A DNA stretch of 64,000 nucleotides from Clostridia bacterium (GTDB taxonomy: Bacteria > Bacillota > Clostridia > Christensenellales > Aristaeellaceae): contig JAFZPI010000022.1 in NCBI GenBank assembly GCA_017552615.1, forward strand, positions 1-64,000, written 5' to 3'. Made by a program: the position numbers and the translations under genes. This document shows positions 1 through 9,736 of this stretch, in pieces; position 1 is the stretch's first letter, and every line of letters begins with the position of its first letter. Below the pieces are notes generated by a model. That model saw nothing but the letters and a program-made list of their open reading frames with translations, was not told where the DNA came from and made no database searches.

Positions 1-81
1 AAAGGATTCGCTTTAACATCAATATACGCCTCCGTCTTTTGGTTTCATTTCCTTAGACGCATGGATGGCGAAAAAGTTCCG

Positions 82-1149
82 TTATCGGGACATCATTTTG
101 CTCAGGTCCGTGGCGTAGCACCACTGGGCGCCGGTCAGCAGGCCGAAGTAGTACTTGCGGGAGGCGGACTCGCACATGGTCAGGAGCTTTCCGTCCGTGA
201 AGACGATCTCTTCTGCCATCGGGGCGATCTTGTAGTCCGCGGTGCGGGCGGCGCTGTCAAGGGCAAAGAGCGGGACCGTGGTTCCGTTCACGTCGATGGA
301 ACGGAAGGCTTCAAGGCTCTCCTCTTCATAGGTGTAGATATGGGAGAAACCCGTGCCCCAGGAGGTGGAGAGCCAGATCTTGCCGTTATAGTCGGCGAAG
401 CCCTGGACAAGGTCCGGGAGGGCATAGGCTTTCAGAGGTGTGAGGCTTCCGCCGTCCTCGCTGAGGCGATAGGTCACGGCCAGAGCCTGCAGGCGCTCCC
501 CGGAGGGAGAGCTGAACTTGTGGCTCTCTGGGGTGGGATACTCAGGATCCTTGTAGAACTCGCCCACGGTCATCAGAGTGTCGCCGCCGTCTGTTGAAAT
601 GTTCACCCAGGCGATGCCAAGGGCGTCATCCGCGGTTAGGGGGGTGTCGATTTGGCCGAGGCACTGGACCTGTGTGCCGTCCTTTGCTGTGAGGATCTCG
701 TCGCGGTCAAAGAGATAGACACACCCGCTCCCGGCGACATAGACATTGCAGTCCCAGACGGCGAGACCGCCGGCGTGACCGGTGAATGCGCTTCCGTCTG
801 CGTTGGCCAGGGATGCATGAGCTTTCAGTTCGCCGGTCTTTTTGTCGACCGTATAGACCGGGGAGGCAGCATCTTTTGCCTTCATATAACCGCCCACGAG
901 ATAGGCGTCCGCTTCTTCGTCATAGGTCAAGCCCTGGGGAACAAAGCCTTCCGAGAGCCCGGGGATGGCAAAGGCCGCCTCGGAGGCGTTATAGTATTCT
1001 TTCACAGACAAACGGAAGTAGATCCGCCCGCCCAGCAGGACCAGGCTGATGAACAGGACGATGATTCCGAAGATGATGACGGCTTTCTTCCATGGACTGC
1101 GTTTGCGCTTCTCTTTCTTTTCGACAGGGGTATTGCTCTCGTTTTGCAT
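82..1149 (-). CDS. membrane-anchored beta-propeller-like protein, function unknown
   Basis: A 355-residue protein with a basic, Lys/Arg-rich cytoplasmic N-terminus, one membrane segment at about residues 23-45, and a large extracytoplasmic domain. The domain has recurring short strand-like blocks (VPQGLTYDEEADAYLVGGY, YTVDKKTGELKAHASL, QGFADYNGKIWLSTSWG) typical of a beta-propeller. No catalytic motif is visible. The start at 1149 is chosen because GGAGG lies 8 bases upstream; the frame stays open further upstream without a ribosome site. It follows the amino acid ABC transporter genes on the same strand with a gap of about 120 bases, so it may be the last gene of that transcript. Function not recognised. 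Confidence 0.75.
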   Translation of the reverse strand: MQNESNTPVEKKEKRKRSPWKKAVIIFGIIVLFISLVLLGGRIYFRLSVKEYYNASEAAFAIPGLSEGFVPQGLTYDEEADAYLVGGYMKAKDAASPVYTVDKKTGELKAHASLANADGSAFTGHAGGLAVWDCNVYVAGSGCVYLFDRDEILTAKDGTQVQCLGQIDTPLTADDALGIAWVNISTDGGDTLMTVGEFYKDPEYPTPESHKFSSPSGERLQALAVTYRLSEDGGSLTPLKAYALPDLVQGFADYNGKIWLSTSWGTGFSHIYTYEEESLEAFRSIDVNGTTVPLFALDSAARTADYKIAPMAEEIVFTDGKLLTMCESASRKYYFGLLTGAQWCYATDLSKMMSR

Positions 1150-1268
1150 ATTGTGCGCCTCCGATTCGGTTTTGTTGGTTGACGCCATTATACGTTTCCC
1201 CGGACGGACTGTCAAGCGTACGAAAAAAGCGCGGAACGGCGAGAACCGTCCGCGCATGGAAATGTCTT

Positions 1269-2051
1269 TTAGGGCTGGGTGATGTCGTAGCCGAAGTACT
1301 TTACGGAGATGGCGGCGAGGGTGCCGTCAGCGCGAAGTTCCTCAATGGCCTTGTTGAACTTCTCTACCAGCTCCTCGGTGCCCTCTTTCGGGAAGGGGAA
1401 GGCGACCGGGGTCTTCTCCTCCAGCTGGGCGACGATCTTCAGCGGAGCGTCGGGCTTGGCCTGCATGTAGTCGAGGAACGCATCGGACGCGTTGATGGTG
1501 GCCTGTACACGGCCGGTCTCGACCATGTTCATGGTATCCGGCAGGGATTCGATGCCCGTTACGGTCGCGCCGTACTTTTCGCCCAGGGCCATGTAGGATG
1601 AGTTCGGGCTGTTGGCCGTGGTCTTGCCGGCTAGATCCTCGAAGCTCTTGATGTCTTCGTTGTCGGCCCGGACGACCAGGACTGTGCTGCCGTAGGCATA
1701 GGGCTCGGTGAAGGTATAGTTCTTGGCGCGGTCTTCCGTGACATCAAAGAAATTGGCGCCTGTCGTGTAGCGCTTGGATTCGATACCTGCCAGAATGGCG
1801 CTGAACTCCACTTCCTCGAACTTGGCTTCCATCCCCAGCTTCTTGGCGATAGCCTGGGCGACTTCGACGTCGAAGCCCTTCAGTTCGTTGGTGGTTTCGT
1901 CATGATAGGTGTAGGGCTTCCAGTTGCCCTCGGTGGCAAAGGTCAGATCTGCCTTGTTCTCTCCGCCCTGGAAGAAGATCAGCCAGACGGCTACGGCGAT
2001 GACGGCTACGGCTGCGACCGCGATGAGGATAAGCTTGGTGCGTTTGTTCAT
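1269..2051 (-). CDS. amino acid ABC transporter substrate-binding protein
   Basis: A 260-residue periplasmic-type binding protein of the SBP_bac_3 family, which captures polar amino acids outside the membrane and delivers them to the permease encoded upstream. After a hydrophobic segment (residues 7-27) the mature domain opens with LTFATEGNWKPYTYHD and KGFDVEVAQAIAKKLG, the usual first-lobe signature of the family. There is no lipobox cysteine, so the protein is probably held by an uncleaved N-terminal anchor rather than a lipid, which is less usual for a Gram-positive binding protein. GGAGG 9 bases before ATG 2051 decides the start. It is third in the operon after permease and ATPase. The substrate cannot be told from sequence; cystine, glutamine or arginine are all possible. 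Confidence 0.9.
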   Translation of the reverse strand: MNKRTKLILIAVAAVAVIAVAVWLIFFQGGENKADLTFATEGNWKPYTYHDETTNELKGFDVEVAQAIAKKLGMEAKFEEVEFSAILAGIESKRYTTGANFFDVTEDRAKNYTFTEPYAYGSTVLVVRADNEDIKSFEDLAGKTTANSPNSSYMALGEKYGATVTGIESLPDTMNMVETGRVQATINASDAFLDYMQAKPDAPLKIVAQLEEKTPVAFPFPKEGTEELVEKFNKAIEELRADGTLAAISVKYFGYDITQP

Positions 2052-2130
2052 CTTTGGGAACCTCCATTCATTTGCGTCTTTGTCATGGGATCTATGATTC
2101 AACTGCGGCGGAGCCGCAGGGATTGCGGAT

Positions 2131-2868
2131 TCAGTGGGACGTCAGTCCCTGCAGGAAAGCGCGGGTGCGTTCCGTGTGAGGTGCGGTGAAGAATTCGTGC
2201 GAGGGGGCGCTCTCCACTACTTGTCCGTTGTCCATGAAAACCACATGGGAGGAAACATTGCGCGCGAAGGACATCTCATGGGTCACCACCAGCATGGTCA
2301 TGCCGCTTTCCGCGAGCGACCGCATCACGGCGAGCACTTCCCCGATCAATTCGGGATCCAGCGCAGAGGTAGGCTCATCGAAATAAATGATGTCCGGACT
2401 CAGTGCCAGGGCTCGCGCGATGGCCACCCGCTGCTGCTGGCCGCCGGAGAGCTGGCTGGGATAATGGTCCGCCCAGTCCAGCATGCCCACCCGGGTCAGG
2501 GCTTCCCGGGCGATCTGCTCAGCGGCGTCTTTCCGGAGTTCACGGCCCGTGATCAGGCCTTCGGTCACATTCCCGAGCGCGGTCTTGTTGGCAAAGAGGT
2601 TGAAGCTCTGGAACACAAATCCGGTGTGCCTGCGGATGCGGTGGATGTCCGCTTTTTTGATGGAAGCCATGTCAAAGGTTTCCCCGCCGAACACCATGGT
2701 CCCGGCGTCCGCTTTTTCCAGGAAGTTAATGCAGCGCAGCAGGGTTGTTTTACCGGAGCCGCTGGGGCCGATGATGGCGACCACGTCGCCTTTCTCCACC
2801 TTCAGGTCGATGCCCTTGAGCACTTCCAGACCGCCAAACTGCTTCCGCACATTCCGGACCTCAAGCAT
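2131..2868 (-). CDS. amino acid ABC transporter ATP-binding protein
   Basis: A 245-residue ABC ATPase of the polar amino acid uptake class (GlnQ/HisP-like). Walker A GPSGSGKTT is near residue 35, the signature LSGGQQQR near 135, Walker B IIYFDEPTSALD follows, and the switch histidine is in VVTHEMSF. It powers import through the upstream permease. The ATG at 2868 overlaps the permease stop (ATGCTTGA), a sign of translational coupling; an in-frame TTG three codons upstream is possible but lies too close to the purine-rich AAAGGGGA. Family assignment is secure; substrate unknown. Confidence 0.95.
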   Translation of the reverse strand: MLEVRNVRKQFGGLEVLKGIDLKVEKGDVVAIIGPSGSGKTTLLRCINFLEKADAGTMVFGGETFDMASIKKADIHRIRRHTGFVFQSFNLFANKTALGNVTEGLITGRELRKDAAEQIAREALTRVGMLDWADHYPSQLSGGQQQRVAIARALALSPDIIYFDEPTSALDPELIGEVLAVMRSLAESGMTMLVVTHEMSFARNVSSHVVFMDNGQVVESAPSHEFFTAPHTERTRAFLQGLTSH

Positions 2869-3574
2869 GCTTCTCAATCCCCTTTCCCATCATGGCGTTC
2901 AGCTTGCGTTCCCAGACACGCTGCAGCCAGGTGACAAGGGTGGACATCAGCAGGTAAATCAGGGCAACCTCCAGGTAGAGCCACAGTACCTCGTAGGAGA
3001 TGCCGATAGCCTTGCGGGTTGCGTTGATCATTTCCGCCACGCCGATGCTGGAGGCCAGGGAGGTGTCCTTGAGCATGGAGATCAGCGAGTTGGAAAGGCT
3101 GGGGAAAGCTGTGCGGAGGGCCTGGGGGAGCACGATCCGGAACATGATCTGAAGATAGCTCAGTCCCACACAGTAACCGGCCTCGATCTGTCCCACAGGG
3201 ACAGATTCCAGCGCGCCGCGGATGGTCTCGGCACAATAGGCGCCTTCGTTGAAGGAGAAGACCAGGACAGCGGCGGCAAAAGGACTCTGGATGCTGATGC
3301 CGATACTGGCGAGGCCGAAGTAGACCATGTAGAGCTGTACAAGCACAGGGGTCCCGCGCATGATCCAGATATAGATCCTGGCCACCTTGCGCAGAACAGG
3401 CACATTGGCGAACTGGATCAGGGCCGTGATGACCGCGATGATCATCGCGAAGGAAAAAGAAATAATCGTCAGAGGAATGGTCTGGGTGATGCCCGGGATC
3501 AGGATTTTGTCAAAGGAATCGGTCAGCAGATCCCCGATGCTTTCCCCGAAAACGCGAACCATGAATTCATGCAT
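2861..3574 (-). CDS. amino acid ABC transporter permease
   Basis: A 237-residue integral membrane permease of the HisM/GlnP type. Several hydrophobic helices surround the conserved cytoplasmic loop that contacts the ATPase (AIGLSYLQIMF-type region, here EAGYCVGLSYLQIMFRIVLP). The early segment MRGTPVLVQLYMVYFG is the family signature. The start at 3574 (MHEFMVRVFGES) is preferred: AGGAG lies about 13 bases upstream, and the much longer open frame above it would run across the promoter. First gene of the four-gene minus-strand run; its stop overlaps the ATPase start. Confidence 0.93.
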   Translation of the reverse strand: MHEFMVRVFGESIGDLLTDSFDKILIPGITQTIPLTIISFSFAMIIAVITALIQFANVPVLRKVARIYIWIMRGTPVLVQLYMVYFGLASIGISIQSPFAAAVLVFSFNEGAYCAETIRGALESVPVGQIEAGYCVGLSYLQIMFRIVLPQALRTAFPSLSNSLISMLKDTSLASSIGVAEMINATRKAIGISYEVLWLYLEVALIYLLMSTLVTWLQRVWERKLNAMMGKGIEKHA

Positions 3575-3617
3575 AGGGGTAAAGGAACTCCTTTCCGGGA
3601 CGAATCCCGACAAAAAC

Positions 3618-3646
3618 ACTATACAATAGCGCAACAGGGTTGTCAA
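3618..3646 (-). promoter_or_regulatory. sigma-A promoter of the amino acid transporter operon
   Basis: On the minus strand a perfect -35 box TTGACA (3641-3646) is separated by 17 bases from -10 box TATAGT (3618-3623). Transcription would begin near 3611, giving a leader of under 40 bases before the permease ATG. No terminator or riboswitch-like structure fits in so short a leader. Confidence 0.8.
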
Positions 3647-3742
3647 GGGGAGAAGCGGAGAGAATCTTGGGAAAAATCCCCATATAACAAGTTTTACACA
3701 GCTTATCCAAACAAGAAAAGGCGGTGGCTGAATCATGGCCAC

Positions 3743-3771
3743 TTGACCGCATGAGTGAACTGGTTTATGAT
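3743..3771 (+). promoter_or_regulatory. sigma-A promoter for the DUF3795/GNAT genes
   Basis: TTGACC (3743-3748), 17-base spacer, TATGAT (3766-3771) on the plus strand, facing the DUF3795 remnant and GNAT genes. It is divergent from the transporter promoter about 100 bases away. Confidence 0.6.
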
Positions 3772-3796
3772 GAGTGTAGCAAAAGAAGGTGAAGGT

Positions 3797-3844
3797 ATGC
3801 TGGCGGCTCTGGAGGGATACTATTACGGGTCCCATAGCCGATAA
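3797..3844 (+). CDS. possible 15-codon leader peptide
   Basis: ATG with a purine-rich GAAGGTGAAGGT immediately upstream opens a 15-codon frame, MLAALEGYYYGSHSR, ending in TAA. It lies about 20 bases after the predicted transcription start of the DUF3795/GNAT transcript. It holds three consecutive Tyr codons but no convincing attenuator hairpin. It may be a chance frame. Confidence 0.2.
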   Translation: MLAALEGYYYGSHSR

Positions 3845-3892
3845 ATCTTCCGAGACAAGAGAGGAGGACTAAAAGGATTGTTCACCGCAAAT

Positions 3893-4301
3893 ATGATCGC
3901 CCCATGCGGGCTGGACTGTAGCATCTGCAAGCGCGTTGGCCAAGACCAACCCCTGTGCCGGATGCCGCGGCCCAAATGACAACAAGCCGGAGTTCTGTTC
4001 GGCGAAATGCGGCATCATACTTTGTGAAAAGAGAAAGGCAAACGGGTATTCGTTCTGTGATGAGTGCCGTAATTTTCTCTGCTCTGACGTCATGGAAAAG
4101 GAAACCCGGTACGGGTCGAAGTACCCGCTCCGCGAGTCCCCGCTGGAGAATCTGCGGACCATCCGGGAAGCCGGGATGACTGCTTTTCTGGAGCGCGAGC
4201 AAAGGCAGTGGACCTGTTCCGCCTGCGGAAGCGTCATCTGTGTCCACACAGGCGTATGCAGCGGCTGCGGTCGGCAATACGCTGCTTCAATGAATCGCTG
4301 A
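3893..4301 (+). pseudogene. DUF3795 family Cys-rich protein, frameshifted near its start
   Basis: The reading frame from ATG 3893 (or TTG 3878, 10 bases after AGGAGG) gives MIAPCGLDCSICKR, the classic N-terminus of DUF3795 proteins. At about 3935 the frame shifts by one base and the remaining conserved part, AKTNPCAGCRGPNDNK and further cysteine pairs (CSAKCG, CDECRNFLC, CSACGSVIC, CSGCG), continues in the next frame to the stop at 4301. Intact, the protein would have about 135 residues with several CxxC pairs, probably metal-binding; the function of the family is not known. A product restarting at TTG 3936 would lose the first conserved Cys motif. Either a real one-base lesion or a sequencing error. 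Confidence 0.65.
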
Positions 4302-4320
4302 TGCGAAGAGAGGAAAAAGG

Positions 4321-4848
4321 ATGCAGGCAATAACATTTGCAAAAGGAAACGAACGACATCTGAAGGATTGTAAGGATGCGCTCTGTCGGTCAACGCTTGG
4401 TGAGAGATATTTTTCTTCGCCGGGGAGCGCGGAAAACGCGATCCTTGAAGGGATTCACCAAGGGGATTTGTATGTAGCACTTATCGGTGAAAAATGCGTT
4501 GGATTCACATATATCATCCCGAAAGGAGCGTTTCACAGTTTCCCCTACCTGCACATCATTGCCGTTAAGGAAGAATACAGAGACAAGGGGATCGGAAAGG
4601 TTCTGCTGGATTATTCTGAACGGATCGCGGTGGAAATGGCAGACAAGTTTTTCCTTGTGGTCGCGGATTATAATCCGGACGCAAAGCGGTTCTACGAAAG
4701 AAATGGCTATCAGCAGGTTGGGGAAATTCCAAACCTGTACCGTCCCGGCATTACGGAATTCCTAATGGCAAAGAACCTGAAAAAAAGATTTATGTCCCGC
4801 AATCAGATCAGTGCTTGCAGGGAGTTTAAAATGATCCTTTTACCATAG
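4321..4848 (+). CDS. GNAT family N-acetyltransferase
   Basis: A 175-residue acetyltransferase. The acetyl-CoA binding core is visible as LHIIAVKEEYRDKGIGKVLL (the R/QxxGxG/A loop is RDKGIG, near residue 95), followed by the FYERNGYQQVGEIPNLY C-terminal strand found in the family. It would transfer an acetyl group to an unidentified amine, in the cytoplasm. AGAGAGGAAAAAGG directly precedes the ATG. It lies 19 bases after the DUF3795 remnant and probably shares its transcript. Substrate unknown. Confidence 0.85.
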   Translation: MQAITFAKGNERHLKDCKDALCRSTLGERYFSSPGSAENAILEGIHQGDLYVALIGEKCVGFTYIIPKGAFHSFPYLHIIAVKEEYRDKGIGKVLLDYSERIAVEMADKFFLVVADYNPDAKRFYERNGYQQVGEIPNLYRPGITEFLMAKNLKKRFMSRNQISACREFKMILLP

Positions 4849-4914
4849 ATGAATGGGTTCGACATAACATGAATTGAAACAAAGAATGCAGCATCATATT
4901 CACCACATGAGGAA

Positions 4915-4942
4915 AAACACAGCCCGTTGTGAGCTGTGTTTT
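4915..4942. terminator. bidirectional intrinsic terminator
   Basis: Stem AAACACAGC/GCTGTGTTT with a 9-base loop, flanked by A-rich DNA on the left and TTTTC on the right. It sits between the convergent GNAT gene and esterase gene and can stop both. Confidence 0.7.
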
Positions 4943-4955
4943 CAGTTGACGGCAG

Positions 4956-6080
<1,125 letters not shown>

Positions 6081-6186
6081 TCAATTCAAACGGAAAGGTC
6101 AAGAGAAATGCGTTTTCATAGCCGGGAAAGAGAAAAAGGATAACCAGACTTGATCAATTGTTGAGATTTGTTTACGTTCATAAAAT

Positions 6187-6222
6187 AACCCGGAGAGAGA
6201 CGTGATTGTTTCCCTCCGGGTT
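6187..6222 (-). terminator. intrinsic terminator after the NlpC/P60-like gene
   Basis: Inverted repeat AACCCGGAG/CTCCGGGTT with an 18-base loop, followed on the minus strand by ATTTTATG. It lies 25 bases past the stop of the secreted protein gene. The plus-strand side also ends in TTTTC. Confidence 0.6.
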
Positions 6223-6246
6223 TTCATTGCAGAAGAACAAAAATCG

Positions 6247-7173
6247 TTATAATTCTCCCCTCCACCAGCAATAATCCTTCACATCTTCCCAGAGCAGCAC
6301 CGGAAGCCAGGTGCCGTCAGGCAGGGGGAAGTACCAGGTATCCTGGTTCTGTGCGAAGACATGGCAGGGGATGTCATCCTTCGGCACGCCAAGGATCGTG
6401 ACGCACACGCCGCCGTCGGTGGTCTGGCTGCCGCGGTACTTTTCCAGGCCGTTTTCGATCAGCCAGGTGAAGCGGGGTGTCATCGCGGCATTGGTGCAGG
6501 AGTGGATCACCAGCGGATAATCCAGGTACGCCGCGAGCTCCGGCACGTCTTCCGCTATATATCCATACATCCGAAGGGTGCCGATGAAAACAGCGACATG
6601 GTTGTCGGGATGGCGCAGGATCAGGATATCTCCGATATGCAGCGTTTGCGCAACGGTTTCCCAGTCGGGCATGGGGTTGCCGAGATCGTAGATATGCCTC
6701 GCGTTATCCTCCAGAATACCGTCGCTGGTGGGCCAATCGGTTTGGGTGACCTCCGACCACAGCCATTTTACGAAGCCCACACAGTCGAACCCGTAGATAT
6801 AGTTCAGACCCTGGACGTAATAAGCCGGGCTATCGATCCAGGCGGCCTGGACCACATAATCCGGCGCTTTGGCAAAGACATGGCTGGCAGCCTGTCCGCC
6901 GTAGAGATAGGGCACGCCGAGGGGCAGGACGGCCGTCACTTTCGCTCCAGTGATGATATTATAGCGTGTAACGAAGGGGTTTCCCTCTTCCAGAAGGGAG
7001 AATCCTTTGTCCAGCCATGCGGTTTGTTCAATATCCCCGTTTTCGAGGATATGTACTCTTTCATCCACACTGATGATAATGGGCCCGGGGAAACGCGGGG
7101 ACTCTTCGGCGGAAGCAAGGTTTGGGAACAAGAACAGGATGGCAGATAACAAAACCAGACAGCGTTTGCGCAT
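6247..7173 (-). CDS. secreted NlpC/P60-like cysteine hydrolase
   Basis: A 308-residue exported protein; signal peptide MRKRCLVLLSAILFLFPNLASA with AxA cleavage near residue 22. The central part resembles NlpC/P60 papain-like hydrolases: the Cys follows a Tyr-Gly-Phe-Asp stretch (YGFDCVGFVKWLWS, about residue 130) and the His is in DNHVAVFIG (about residue 190). Such enzymes usually cut peptidoglycan stem peptides, but the Cys-neighbouring segment is divergent, so a different amide may be cut. Start supported by AAGAGGT upstream. It follows leuS on the same strand but behind a terminator, so it likely has its own promoter. Confidence 0.7.
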   Translation of the reverse strand: MRKRCLVLLSAILFLFPNLASAEESPRFPGPIIISVDERVHILENGDIEQTAWLDKGFSLLEEGNPFVTRYNIITGAKVTAVLPLGVPYLYGGQAASHVFAKAPDYVVQAAWIDSPAYYVQGLNYIYGFDCVGFVKWLWSEVTQTDWPTSDGILEDNARHIYDLGNPMPDWETVAQTLHIGDILILRHPDNHVAVFIGTLRMYGYIAEDVPELAAYLDYPLVIHSCTNAAMTPRFTWLIENGLEKYRGSQTTDGGVCVTILGVPKDDIPCHVFAQNQDTWYFPLPDGTWLPVLLWEDVKDYCWWRGEL

Positions 7174-7197
7174 GACTTGACCTCTTGACCGACCAAA

Positions 7198-7241
7198 ACA
7201 AACGCAAAAGCAAACGGCGATGCGCTTGGATTTGCGTTTGT
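7198..7241 (-). terminator. intrinsic terminator after leuS
   Basis: Perfect 11-base inverted repeat ACAAACGCAAA/TTTGCGTTTGT enclosing 22 bases, followed on the minus strand by TTTGG, 15 bases beyond the leuS stop. Confidence 0.7.
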
Positions 7242-7255
7242 GAGGTTCTATTTAC

Positions 7256-9670
7256 TTACTTTACCACGATATTCAGCAGTCTGCCGGGGACAAACACAAC
7301 CTTGACGATGTTTTTCCCCGCGGTGAGCTTCTGGACGGCCTCGGTGCCGGGGAGGTCGCGCTCGGCGTCGGCTTTTGTCAGGTCGGCGGAGACCATGATG
7401 CGGCCGCGGACCTTGCCGTTCACCTGGACGGCAATCTCGACCTCGGTCTTCACCAGAGCTTTTTCGTCCCATTCGGGCCAGGGCTGGTGATGGATGGGCT
7501 CGCTGTGGCCCAGGTTCTGCCAGATCTCCTCGCAGATGTGCGGGGTGAAGGGCGATAGGATCAGCAGCAGGGCTTCCATGTCCGCCTGCGTGATCGAGGA
7601 CTGGGCACACATCTCGTTGACGAGAGTCATCATCGCCGCGATGGCGGTGTTGAACTTCATCTTTTCGATGTCTTCGGAAACCTTTTTGATAGTCTCGTGG
7701 ATCAGGGCGTTCAGCGCTGGGGAGAAGGCCTTCCCGGGCACGATATTGTCCTGGAGTCTCCAGACGCGGTCGAGGAACTTGCGGCAGCCCTTGGCGCCGT
7801 TGGTGGACCACGGGATCGCCTGGTCAAAAGCGCCCATGAACATTTCGTACAGGCGGAAGGCGTCTGCGCCGATCTCGTCCACCACGTCGTCGGGGTTGAT
7901 GACGTTGCCGCGGCTCTTGGACATCTTCTCGCCGTCGGCGGCCAGGATCATGCCCTGGGCGGTGCGCTTGGCATAGGGTTCGGGGCAGGAGACTTCGCCG
8001 ATATCATAGAGGAACTGATGCCAGAAGCGGCTGTACAGCAAATGGCGGGTGACGTGTTCCATGCCGCCGTTGTACCAGTCTACGGGCATCCAATAGTCCA
8101 GCTCTTCCTTTGACGCGAAGGCCTTGTCGTTGTGGGGGTCGACATAGCGCAGGAAGTACCAACTGGAACCGGCCCACTGGGGCATGGTGTCGGTCTCGCG
8201 CTGGGCGGGGCTGCCGCACTTCGGGCAGGAGCAGTTCACGAACTCGGGGACCTTGGCCAGCGGGCTCTTGCCGTCTGTACCGGGTTCGAAGTTCTCGACC
8301 TCCGGCAGGCGCAGGGGCAGCTCCTCATAGGGTACAGCCACGACGCCGCACTTCGGGCAGTGGACCAGCGGGATCGGTTCGCCCCAGTAGCGCTGGCGGT
8401 TGAAGGCCCAGTCCTTCATCTTGTACTGGACGCCGGCCCGGCCGCAGCCCAGCTTCTCAACCTCTTCGACCGCGCGGGCGATGGAGTCCTTCTTGTTGGT
8501 GTAGCCGTTCAGGAAGCCGGAGTTGACCATCTCGCCGTCGCCGGTGTAGGCTTCCTTGGAGATGTCGCCGCCCTTGATGACCTCGATGATGTCGATGCCA
8601 AACTTCTTTGCGAACTCCCAGTCGCGCTGGTCATGGGCCGGTACGGCCATGATCGCGCCGGTGCCGTAACCCATCATGACGTAGTCGGAGAGGTAGATCG
8701 GGACGACCTTACCGGTCAGCGGGTTCACGGCGGCCAGGCCCTCAAGCTTCAGGCCGGTCTTGTCCTTGACCAGCTGGGTGCGCTCGAACTCGGTCTTCTT
8801 CGCGCACTCTTCGCGATAGGCTTTCACCGCGTCCATGTTGGCGATCCGGTCCGCGTACTTGTCGATCAGGGGATGTTCCGGCGCCATAACCATGAAGGTC
8901 ACGCCGAAGAGGGTGTCCGGCCGGGTGGTGTAGATCTCAATGGTCTCGTCCAGCCCCTCGAAGGGGAAGCGCACGAACGCGCCGGTGGACTTGCCAATCC
9001 AGTTGATCTGCTGCTGGGCGATGTTCTCGGGATAATCGACAGTCTTCAGGCCTTCGAGCAGCCTGTCGGCGTATTTCGTGATCCGGAGATACCAGACATC
9101 CTTGGGCAGCTGCACGACGTCATTGTGGCAGACGTCGCACTTGCCGCCCTGAGAATCCTCATTAGACAGCACGACCTTGCAGAAGGGACAGTAGTTGACC
9201 AGCGTCTTATCCCGGAAGACCAGCCCGTGCTCGAACATCTTCAGGAAGATCCACTGGGTCCATTTAAAGTAATCCGGGTCGGTGGTGTCAACCTCGCGGC
9301 TGTAGTCAAAGGAGAAGCCCAGCATCTGCAGCTGAGACCGGAAATGGTCGATGTTGCCCTTTGTCACATGTGCCGGGTGGACATGGTTCTTGATTGCGTA
9401 GTTCTCCGTCGGCAGGCCGAAGGCGTCCCAGCCGATGGGGAACAGCACGTTGTAGCCCTGCATGCGGCGTTTGCGGCTGATGATATCCATGGCGGTGTTG
9501 GACCGCGGATGGCCTACGTGCAGGCCCGCGCCGGACGGATACGGGAACTCGATCAGCCCGTAAAACTTGGGCTTGTCGTGGCTCGCTTCCGCTTCAAAAG
9601 CGTGGGTATCGGCCCAGATTTTCTGCCATTTGGGCTCGATGGCTTTGGGGTTGTAGGGTTGGATAGGCAT
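7256..9670 (-). CDS. leuS: leucyl-tRNA synthetase
   Basis: An 804-residue class I aminoacyl-tRNA synthetase that charges tRNA-Leu in the cytoplasm. The HIGH-type motif is HVGH at residues 51-54 in the typical FPYPSGAGLHVGHPR context, the editing domain contains TTRPDTLFG, and KMSKS (DGEKMSKSRGNV) lies near residue 581. Length is normal for bacterial LeuRS. AGGAGG lies 10 bases before the ATG. No terminator is seen in the 66-base gap after the upstream DUF1232 gene nor in the earlier gaps, so leuS is probably the distal gene of the T-box-led transcript starting near 12205. Confidence 0.98.
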   Translation of the reverse strand: MPIQPYNPKAIEPKWQKIWADTHAFEAEASHDKPKFYGLIEFPYPSGAGLHVGHPRSNTAMDIISRKRRMQGYNVLFPIGWDAFGLPTENYAIKNHVHPAHVTKGNIDHFRSQLQMLGFSFDYSREVDTTDPDYFKWTQWIFLKMFEHGLVFRDKTLVNYCPFCKVVLSNEDSQGGKCDVCHNDVVQLPKDVWYLRITKYADRLLEGLKTVDYPENIAQQQINWIGKSTGAFVRFPFEGLDETIEIYTTRPDTLFGVTFMVMAPEHPLIDKYADRIANMDAVKAYREECAKKTEFERTQLVKDKTGLKLEGLAAVNPLTGKVVPIYLSDYVMMGYGTGAIMAVPAHDQRDWEFAKKFGIDIIEVIKGGDISKEAYTGDGEMVNSGFLNGYTNKKDSIARAVEEVEKLGCGRAGVQYKMKDWAFNRQRYWGEPIPLVHCPKCGVVAVPYEELPLRLPEVENFEPGTDGKSPLAKVPEFVNCSCPKCGSPAQRETDTMPQWAGSSWYFLRYVDPHNDKAFASKEELDYWMPVDWYNGGMEHVTRHLLYSRFWHQFLYDIGEVSCPEPYAKRTAQGMILAADGEKMSKSRGNVINPDDVVDEIGADAFRLYEMFMGAFDQAIPWSTNGAKGCRKFLDRVWRLQDNIVPGKAFSPALNALIHETIKKVSEDIEKMKFNTAIAAMMTLVNEMCAQSSITQADMEALLLILSPFTPHICEEIWQNLGHSEPIHHQPWPEWDEKALVKTEVEIAVQVNGKVRGRIMVSADLTKADAERDLPGTEAVQKLTAGKNIVKVVFVPGRLLNIVVK

Positions 9671-9736
9671 GGATTTAATTCCTCCTTATATCATGCTATA
9701 TACCGCTATTTCCGGTTTATGAATCGAACTATGTGA

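Noticed and set aside
3640-3730. DnaA box/origin signal (TTATCCAAA near 3710)
   Set aside because: A single imperfect site without dnaA, dnaN or further boxes.
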